Shown here in pieces: positions 58,455-64,000 of a DNA stretch of 64,000 nt. Below the pieces are notes generated by a model. The model was not told where the DNA came from, made no database searches, and saw only the letters and a list, made by a program, of their open reading frames with translations. Source of the stretch: Paenibacillus glycanilyticus (GTDB lineage Bacteria; Bacillota; Bacilli; Paenibacillales; Paenibacillaceae). The position numbers were made by a program, and so were the translations under genes. Positions within the stretch are counted from its first letter, which is position 1. The number at the start of each line of letters is the position of its first letter. The stretch lies in the NCBI RefSeq assembly GCF_023715145.1, contig NZ_JAMBNP010000019.1, positions 1 to 64,000 of the forward strand, in the 5' to 3' direction.

Positions 58455-59674
58455 TGCCAGCTGCCTCCTGCCCTATTCTCTACGCCGCTGATAAACGGCA
58501 ATCCTGTCGTGTATGCCATGCCTTTATAAGTAAACGAGCTTCCGCCAAGCCCCTTCCAATCCTCTTCTGTCATTCGCTCCGTAACAACCGCCGTTCCTTG
58601 TTCGCGAAGCTGCTGCGCCGCTTGAAGAGCCTCTGCGCGGCCTTCGCCGTCATAACCGATCAGAACGCGCTGATCGCCAGCTGTGTCCTCTTCAGCGCCA
58701 ACCAGCTCAAGAATGCGTGTTGTCTTCAGCGCAAAGCCCGTAGCCGGCGCTGGACGCCCGAATTGGCTGAGCAGATTGTCATAACGTCCGCCGCTTACCA
58801 CCGGGAATCCGAGATCTGCCGCATAGCCCTCGAACGTCATGCCCGTGTAATAAGAGAAATCGCCAATCATCGTCAGATCGATCAGCACATGCTCACAAAC
58901 GCCGTAAGCCTTGAGCACATCCCAAATCTCGCATAGATGCCGGATCGACTTCTGCGCTGTCGCATCAGCGCTAAGCTGCAGCGCCTGCTCGCAAATCTCC
59001 TGTCCGCCGCGCAGACGGAGTATGCCTTCCAGCTCCCGCTGTACGGGCTCTTCGAGCTTAAGCTCGCGCAGGCTCTCTCGGTATCCAACATAATCGCGGC
59101 TCAGCAGGCAGGCCTTCAGCTGCTCCTGCGCCTCTTCGCGGCCTGCCAGCGTCTCCTCGAACAAACCGTTCAAGAAGCCCACATGGCCAATCGCGATTTT
59201 GAAGCGGTCAACACCTGCCGCTTTAAGCGATGCGATAGCCAGCGCTACCACTTCCGCATCCGCTTCGGCAGACGCATCGCCAACAAGCTCTACGCCCGTT
59301 TGGAAAAATTCAGCCTCGCGGCCGGATTCTTCCTCAATAGAGCGGAAGACATTCCCGTGATAGGACAAACGCAGCGGGAACTGCGACTCCTTCAGGAGCG
59401 AGGATACGACGCGTGCAATGGGAGCCGTCATATCCGAACGCAGTACAAGCGTAGTGCCCCGGTTATTTAGCAGCTTGAACAGCTTCTGGTCCGATGTGGA
59501 GCTAGCGACGCCTACAGTATCGTAGTATTCCATCGTTGGAGTAATAATTTGTTCGTAGCCCCAGCCCTTCATGCAGGCGAGCACATCACGTTCAATATGG
59601 CGCAGCTTAGCTACTGCGCCCGGAAGATAATCTTTAACGCCAATCGGCTTCTCGAATACTTTTGGTTTGGACAT
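58451..59674 (-). CDS. hisZ: ATP phosphoribosyltransferase regulatory subunit
   Basis: A 407-aa HisRS-like protein (class II synthetase fold) that forms an octamer with short HisG and mediates histidine inhibition. It shows GVKDYLPGAVAKLR, motif 2-like LVLRSDMTAPIARV and DLTMIGDFSYYTGMTFEGY. It lacks the anticodon-binding domain, so it is HisZ rather than HisS. First gene of the his operon. Confidence 0.95.
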   Translation of the reverse strand: MSKPKVFEKPIGVKDYLPGAVAKLRHIERDVLACMKGWGYEQIITPTMEYYDTVGVASSTSDQKLFKLLNNRGTTLVLRSDMTAPIARVVSSLLKESQFPLRLSYHGNVFRSIEEESGREAEFFQTGVELVGDASAEADAEVVALAIASLKAAGVDRFKIAIGHVGFLNGLFEETLAGREEAQEQLKACLLSRDYVGYRESLRELKLEEPVQRELEGILRLRGGQEICEQALQLSADATAQKSIRHLCEIWDVLKAYGVCEHVLIDLTMIGDFSYYTGMTFEGYAADLGFPVVSGGRYDNLLSQFGRPAPATGFALKTTRILELVGAEEDTAGDQRVLIGYDGEGRAEALQAAQQLREQGTAVVTERMTEEDWKGLGGSSFTYKGMAYTTGLPFISGVENRAGGSWQ

Positions 59675-59693
59675 CTCTATTCACCTTCAAATA

Positions 59694-59709
59694 CTTTAGT
59701 ATATTAAAG
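59694..59709 (-). promoter_or_regulatory. palindrome upstream of hisZ
   Basis: CTTTAATATACTAAAG (minus strand) is a nearly perfect 16-bp palindrome 20 nt before the hisZ start. It includes an AT-rich -10-like stretch, so it may be part of the his promoter or an operator. The leader is too short for a His T-box. Confidence 0.35.
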
Positions 59710-59820
59710 CACTACCATGTTACCATGCTAACAAAATAAAGGGTTAGTCGTAATATTAGCATGAACCTTCGCATCCGTCAAGACGACTGGGCTTGTCTTC
59801 CAGTCATCGGATATCCAGCA

Positions 59821-59872
59821 AGAAAGCCCCGCTATCCGAGCTCTTTGACGAGCGCGAATAGTGAGGCTTTTC
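59821..59872 (-). terminator. probable terminator of the hprK-yvoF operon
   Basis: AAAGCC (59823-59828) and GGCTTT (59865-59870) close a long imperfect stem (CGCTAT../..ATAGTG, GAGCTC../..GAGC inside). It lies ~20-70 nt past the acyltransferase stop on the minus strand and ends in TTTCTT. Confidence 0.55.
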
Positions 59873-59894
59873 CCCTTGCGTTGCATGCCTTCTG

Positions 59895-60428
59895 TTATGA
59901 TTTCAACAGATGGACCGGCCTGTCGTCATCCTTATGCTCTGCGGCGCCAGTCCGCTTGATATCCCGGATTGGATTACCGCCAACAAAGGCATGCGCAGGC
60001 ACGTCCTTATGGACGACCGAGCCCGCCGCGATAACGGCATGATCCCCGATCGTAACACCGGGCAGAATCGTGGAGTTGGCGCCAATCATTACGTTCGACC
60101 CAATCTTCACATTGCCAAGCCGGTATTCCTTGATCAGATATTCATGCGTCAGAATCGTTGTATTATAGCCGATGATCGTATTATCCCCGACTTCAATCCG
60201 TTCCGGGAAGAATACGTCCACCATGACCATTAATGCAAATGCCGTCTGCTTCCCGACCTTCATGCCGAGAATCCGGCGATAGATCCAATTCTTCACCGTT
60301 AGCTCCGGGCAATACCGGGCCAGCTGAATGGCGATAAAATTGCGTACCGCTTTGAACCGGCTTACCGTACGATACATTTGCCATAGCGCATTAGGTCCTT
60401 CCACCGGATAACGCTCCACGTTTCGCAC
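59895..60428 (-). CDS. hexapeptide-repeat acyltransferase (YvoF-like)
   Basis: A 177-aa left-handed beta-helix acyltransferase. Hexapeptide repeats run through VGDNTIIGYNTTILTHEY and VKIGSNVMIGANSTILPGVT, ending VVHKDVPAHAFVGGNP. The likely reaction is acetyl transfer from acetyl-CoA to a sugar or other small molecule; the acceptor is unknown. The GTG at 60428 is chosen because it follows the ppaX stop by four bases; the longer frame runs into ppaX. The neighbours match B. subtilis yvoF. Confidence 0.88.
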   Translation of the reverse strand: MRNVERYPVEGPNALWQMYRTVSRFKAVRNFIAIQLARYCPELTVKNWIYRRILGMKVGKQTAFALMVMVDVFFPERIEVGDNTIIGYNTTILTHEYLIKEYRLGNVKIGSNVMIGANSTILPGVTIGDHAVIAAGSVVHKDVPAHAFVGGNPIRDIKRTGAAEHKDDDRPVHLLKS

Positions 60429-60432
60429 AAGG

Positions 60433-61086
60433 CTATCGCTCCATTCCTGCGAATGCGTACAACTCGCGCATATCATTAATGATATACTGCGCACCGCTCT
60501 CCTTCAGCAGCTCCCGGCCTTTCAGCGACCAGGCTACGCCAACAGGGATAACTCCCGCTTCCTTGGCGGAGATCATGTCAACCGCGCTGTCACCAATCAT
60601 AATGGTTGTTGCCGGATCCGCATTTAGCATTTCAAGAGCCATCCGTACCGGCTCGGGATGCGGCTTCGGATTCACGACATCATCCACCGTGACAAAGGCA
60701 TCGACATAATCATACAACCCGCAGAACTTCATACCGCGCTCTGTCGACATCCGGATCTTGGTTGTCACCACGCCAATCTGAATGCCCTGCTCATGCAGGT
60801 CCTTCATCACTTCATTCGTGTAAGGAAACGGCCGCAGCAGTTCATCATGAAGCTGCGTGTTAATGGCACGGTAGGCTTTTATCAGATGGTCAACATCCTC
60901 AAGACCCGTGAAATTCTGAAATTGCGCCTGAAGCGTAAGTCCCATGCTCGGAATAATATGCTCCCTGCCGAAGTCCTCCGGTACTAGACCTTTCAACGAT
61001 TCCATAAAAGAGCGGATAATCAATTCATTCGTATCCATGATCGTGCCGTCCAAATCGAACAGCATCGTCCGTATATTGCCCGTCAT
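60433..61086 (-). CDS. ppaX: pyrophosphatase PpaX
   Basis: A 217-aa HAD-family phosphatase. It has the nucleophile motif FDLDGTIMDTNE, a cap domain, and VVTTKI and GDSAVDM for the later HAD motifs. In B. subtilis it hydrolyses the pyrophosphate made when HprK dephosphorylates HPr-Ser-P by phosphorolysis, so its place beside hprK is functional. The ATG at 61086 gives the usual length. Confidence 0.93.
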   Translation of the reverse strand: MTGNIRTMLFDLDGTIMDTNELIIRSFMESLKGLVPEDFGREHIIPSMGLTLQAQFQNFTGLEDVDHLIKAYRAINTQLHDELLRPFPYTNEVMKDLHEQGIQIGVVTTKIRMSTERGMKFCGLYDYVDAFVTVDDVVNPKPHPEPVRMALEMLNADPATTIMIGDSAVDMISAKEAGVIPVGVAWSLKGRELLKESGAQYIINDMRELYAFAGMER

Positions 61087-61116
61087 ACCTAGATTCACTC
61101 CTACTGCTCTTAAGAC

Positions 61117-62079
61117 TTACAGGTTGTCCGTTTTAGCATCCGATGCAGGCGCCGCCGTTTCCTTCGTGGATACGATCGGATCCTGGTAGCGGACTGTTGC
61201 CGTTCCTGACGTACGGCGTACAACGATAAAGATAATGGCCGCAATGATCAATAGGACCGCAAGCAGCTGCGAAATCCGCACATCTCCGTAAGCCGGATCA
61301 AGGAACCCTTGCTCAAATCCAAACCATGTCATCGGCGTCCATAGAGCATCCATTAAGGAACCCAGCGCGCCCGGACCTTCGAAGGCCAAGCTGTCCGTGC
61401 GGATGCCTTCGATAAAGAAGCGGCCGATCGAGTACCAGATGAAGTAGATCGCCACAAGCTCACCTGCGCGAAGGAATTTCTGACGGCGGATAACCAGCAG
61501 AATGATAATGCCTACCAAGCTCCACAGCGACTCATACAGGAAGGCGGGATGGTGATACGCCCCCTCGCTAGCCACATACATTTGATTCACAATAAAATCA
61601 GGCAGATGCAGCGTATTCCGCAGAAAGCTCTCGTCCACCGGACCGCCATAGGCCTCCTGGTTCATGAAGTTGCCCCAACGGCCAATCATTTGGCCGGCAA
61701 GCAGTCCTGGCGCGCATATATCCACCATCCGCCAGAACGAATATCCTTTATAACGGAAGTAAAAATACCCGCATATAAAAGCTCCGATCAAGGCGCCGTA
61801 GATGGCAATCCCGCCGTTCCAGATTTTGAAGACGTCCATCAGATTATTTTTGTACTCATCCCATGTGAACGCCACATAATAAATTCTCGCGCAAATAACA
61901 GCCGACGGCACGCCAAGCAGCAGCAGGTCCATGAAAAACTCCGGCTTGATGCCGAATCTTTTCCCTTCCTGTACCGCCAGCAGCAAGCCAACCAAAGCTG
62001 CCGTACCAAGAATGATGCCGTACCAACGCACATGAATGTCCCCGATGGAAAATGCCGTTGGATCAATCAACAGATTCAT
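61117..62079 (-). CDS. lgt: prolipoprotein diacylglyceryl transferase
   Basis: A 320-aa membrane enzyme that adds diacylglycerol to the lipobox Cys of lipoproteins, including the two importer binding proteins encoded here. About seven membrane segments are visible, with the signature GRWGNFMNQEAYGG and the HHPAFLYES motif. It is a little longer than B. subtilis Lgt (~270 aa) through a C-terminal hydrophobic segment and charged tail. Located between hprK and ppaX, as expected. Confidence 0.95.
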   Translation of the reverse strand: MNLLIDPTAFSIGDIHVRWYGIILGTAALVGLLLAVQEGKRFGIKPEFFMDLLLLGVPSAVICARIYYVAFTWDEYKNNLMDVFKIWNGGIAIYGALIGAFICGYFYFRYKGYSFWRMVDICAPGLLAGQMIGRWGNFMNQEAYGGPVDESFLRNTLHLPDFIVNQMYVASEGAYHHPAFLYESLWSLVGIIILLVIRRQKFLRAGELVAIYFIWYSIGRFFIEGIRTDSLAFEGPGALGSLMDALWTPMTWFGFEQGFLDPAYGDVRISQLLAVLLIIAAIIFIVVRRTSGTATVRYQDPIVSTKETAAPASDAKTDNL

Positions 62080-62134
62080 TGTTCCGTGCTCCTTCTATAA
62101 TAGGTCTATTCCTGCAATCCATTGCCTAAATCGA

Positions 62135-63073
62135 TCAATCAAAATCATCCGTATCCTCTGCAATCGTTTCCGTCAGCTTGTTCGTAAATTGCAGAGCCGC
62201 GTTGTACCCCATCCGTTTCAGACGGAAGTTCATCGCCGCTACTTCGATAATGACTGCCAAGTTTCGGCCAGGGCGAACAGGTACCGTCACAAGCGGTACA
62301 TCCGTATCAATAATTCGAGTCTTCTCTTCATCCAGGCCCAGGCGATCGTACTGTTTGTCCTGCTGCCAGTTCTCGAGCTTGATGACGAGGGTAATGCGCT
62401 TACTTGTCCGCACCGCACCGGCGCCAAACAATGTCATGACGTTGATAATACCAAGGCCGCGAATTTCAAGAAGATGGCGAATCAGCTCCGGCGCGCTGCC
62501 GAACAGCTGTCCATCCGATGTCTGGCGGATTTCTACCGCATCATCGGCTACAAGACGATGGCCGCGCTTCACCAGCTCAAGGGCCGTCTCGCTCTTGCCG
62601 ATGCCGCTTCCGCCAGTAATCAGCATGCCAACGCCATACACATCAACAAGTACGCCATGAATCGTAGCGGTTGGAGCAAGCTTTTTCTCCAGGAAGTCCG
62701 TAATCCGGCTCTGCAGGATTGTAGTCGCCACATTGCTGCGCAGTACGGCGATTTGCGTCTTATTCGAGTACTCGACCAATTCATCCGGAGCTTCCATCCC
62801 GCGCGTCAAAATAATACAAGGCGTATTCTCATGGCACAGCTGTTCAAAACGGCATCTTCGCTCTTCGCTCGTCAGCGTGCTGAGGAACGTAAGCTCTGTC
62901 TTGCCGAGCAGCTGCACGCGCTCATGCGGGTGATAATCGAAATATCCTGCCATCTCCAGGCCTGGACGATACAGATCATCAACCAGAATAGAACGCTTCA
63001 AGCCGTCTTCGCCGGATACGATCTCCATTGAGAAATGTTGCACTAGCTCCGATACTTTCACTTTTTTAGCCAT
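62135..63073 (-). CDS. hprK: HPr kinase/phosphorylase
   Basis: A 312-aa bifunctional enzyme that phosphorylates HPr-family proteins on Ser46 when glycolytic intermediates are high, and removes the phosphate otherwise. Walker A is GGSGIGKSE (near residue 155), and EIRGLGIINVMTLFG is the family signature. HPr-Ser-P with CcpA would repress genes with cre sites, such as the candidate at 18687-18700. It heads hprK-lgt-ppaX-yvoF. Confidence 0.96.
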   Translation of the reverse strand: MAKKVKVSELVQHFSMEIVSGEDGLKRSILVDDLYRPGLEMAGYFDYHPHERVQLLGKTELTFLSTLTSEERRCRFEQLCHENTPCIILTRGMEAPDELVEYSNKTQIAVLRSNVATTILQSRITDFLEKKLAPTATIHGVLVDVYGVGMLITGGSGIGKSETALELVKRGHRLVADDAVEIRQTSDGQLFGSAPELIRHLLEIRGLGIINVMTLFGAGAVRTSKRITLVIKLENWQQDKQYDRLGLDEEKTRIIDTDVPLVTVPVRPGRNLAVIIEVAAMNFRLKRMGYNAALQFTNKLTETIAEDTDDFD

Positions 63074-63150
63074 CGAACGGCCTCCTCACTTGCGTTCCAA
63101 TTAAGTTATATGAAGGGTGTAATCCATTACCAATAGCTTCATCGTAAAGG

Positions 63151-63194
63151 AAAAAAGCGCCGAACGCAACGTTTCTCCGTCGCTCAGCGCTTTT
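63151..63194 (-). terminator. imperfect terminator-like hairpin upstream of hprK
   Basis: AAAAGCGC (63153-63160) pairs with GCGCTTTT (63187-63194), with a weakly paired interior. A minus-strand T-run follows. It lies ~80 nt upstream of the hprK start and downstream of the ABC ATPase gene, so it would add to the terminator at 63276-63310. Confidence 0.5.
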
Positions 63195-63275
63195 CGTCAT
63201 TTTCTAACCACGTTCACGGGTTCTTCGACATATTCCTTTTCACCATTAGTTAGGTATTAGAGCTGTTAGATAAAA

Positions 63276-63310
63276 TAAAAAGGCCGCCTCCCATTCGGGA
63301 GACAGCCTTG
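63276..63310 (-). terminator. terminator of the ABC ATPase gene
   Basis: On the minus strand AAGGCTGTCTCCC, a short loop, GGGAGGCGGCCTT (one internal mismatch) and TTTTATT. It lies ~16 nt past the stop. Confidence 0.8.
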
Positions 63311-63325
63311 TTGTAATTATAAGAA

Positions 63326-64000
63326 TTAGTTTTCGAAGATGTTCAGCTCGGACTCTTTGTCGAACATATGAACTTTGTTCATGTCCAGAGCAAGCTTAAC
63401 GCTGGAACCGTCACGCAGAGTCGAACGGCCGTCAACGCGAGCGATTACTGTGTCAGAACCGATACCGTTCAGGTACAGGTACATTTCGTGACCAAGGTTC
63501 TCAGCTACCTCAACGTTAGCGTTTACGATTGTGTTCGGGGAAGCTTCCAGGAACACTGGCTCTTCGTGAAGATCTTCCGGACGGATGCCCAGGATTACTT
63601 CTTTGCCTACATAACCTTTGGAGCGAAGTGTAGCTGCTTTACCTTCAGGTACTGCAACGTCAACGCCAGTAGTTTTGAACTTCAGCGAGCCGCCTTGATC
63701 AGTAAGCGTACCCGTGATGAAGTTCATCGAAGGAGCGCCAATGAAGCCCGCTACGAAGATGTTTACTGGGTGGTTGTACAGCTCTTCAGGAGAAGCTGTT
63801 TGTTGAATGAAACCGTCTTTCATAACTACGATACGATCGCCCATTGTCATTGCTTCGATCTGGTCATGCGTTACGTAGATAGTAGTTGTTTCAAGACGTT
63901 TAGTCAGCTTGCTGATCTCAGCACGCATTTGACCACGAAGTTTAGCATCCAAGTTGGAGAGTGGTTCGTCCATCAAGAATACTTGTGGTTCACGAACGAT
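63326..64000 (-). CDS. sugar ABC importer ATPase, MsmX/UgpC-type (5' truncated)
   Basis: Only the C-terminal ~224 residues are inside the window; the N-terminus with Walker A lies beyond base 64000. The Walker B FLMDEPLSNLDAKLR, switch His in YVTHDQIEAM, and the C-terminal OB-like regulatory domain (LGIRPEDLHEEP, DTVIARVDGRS) identify a MsmX/UgpC/MalK ATPase. In B. subtilis MsmX powers several sugar importers that lack their own ATPase. Both importers of the left region lack one, so this protein is a likely partner. Strong codon bias suggests high expression. Confidence 0.93.
   Translation of the reverse strand: MVREPQVFLMDEPLSNLDAKLRGQMRAEISKLTKRLETTTIYVTHDQIEAMTMGDRIVVMKDGFIQQTASPEELYNHPVNIFVAGFIGAPSMNFITGTLTDQGGSLKFKTTGVDVAVPEGKAATLRSKGYVGKEVILGIRPEDLHEEPVFLEASPNTIVNANVEVAENLGHEMYLYLNGIGSDTVIARVDGRSTLRDGSSVKLALDMNKVHMFDKESELNIFEN

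Overview
The window looks like a chromosomal segment of a Paenibacillus-type Bacillota. It has Bacillus-style ribosome binding sites (GGAGG, with frequent GTG/TTG starts), LplABC/YesMN-type sugar importers, a B. subtilis-like gene order across its right half, and consensus SigA, CtsR and CggR sites. No mobile element, prophage or CRISPR array was seen. Genus-level assignment is an inference from gene content and codon use; no database was searched.

Left edge (1-540): the 5' end of a 16S rRNA gene on the minus strand, with its leader, boxA and promoter(s).

Sugar region (541-29815): a large glycan-use region centred on mannose-containing sugars. The minus-strand part holds a GH36 alpha-galactosidase, a YesMN two-component pair, an importer (lipoprotein plus two permeases) and a GH2 beta-mannosidase; a cytoplasmic-type sulfatase is divergent from the alpha-galactosidase. 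A divergent AraC regulator then leads into a plus-strand part: a second YesMN pair, a second lipoprotein/permease importer, a GH125 alpha-1,6-mannosidase, a poorly classified clan GH-A glycosidase and a GH38 alpha-mannosidase. The left half suits galacto(gluco)mannan oligosaccharides. The right half suits alpha-mannan or N-glycan fragments. Neither importer has an ATPase gene; an MsmX/UgpC-type ATPase gene is cut by the right edge of the window and is a good candidate for powering both.

A short stretch (29816-30591) holds a small collagen-like protein gene, possibly sporulation-linked.

Conserved block (30631-64000): ssrA-smpB, a cold-shock gene, rnr, secG, the glycolytic operon cggR-gap-pgk-tpiA-gpmI-eno, tRNA-Arg, clpP, an HPr-family gene, whiA, yvcK, rapZ, a ROK glucokinase, trxB, a TPR protein, a divergent PRPP synthetase, hisZGDBHF-hisIE-hisJ, then yvoF-ppaX-lgt-hprK and the msmX-type gene. 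This closely follows B. subtilis synteny. The main departures are the absence of hisA between hisH and hisF, a glucokinase upstream of rapZ, and a His15-containing HPr in the crh position.

Points that deserve most attention are: a ~46-nt hairpin repeat present in two unrelated intergenic regions (20394-20441 and 44653-44698), the missing hisA, the uncharacterised GH-A enzyme set between GH125 and GH38, the divergent PRPP synthetase, a long hairpin in the cold-shock 5' leader, and a series of strong hairpins at gene junctions inside the importer operons.
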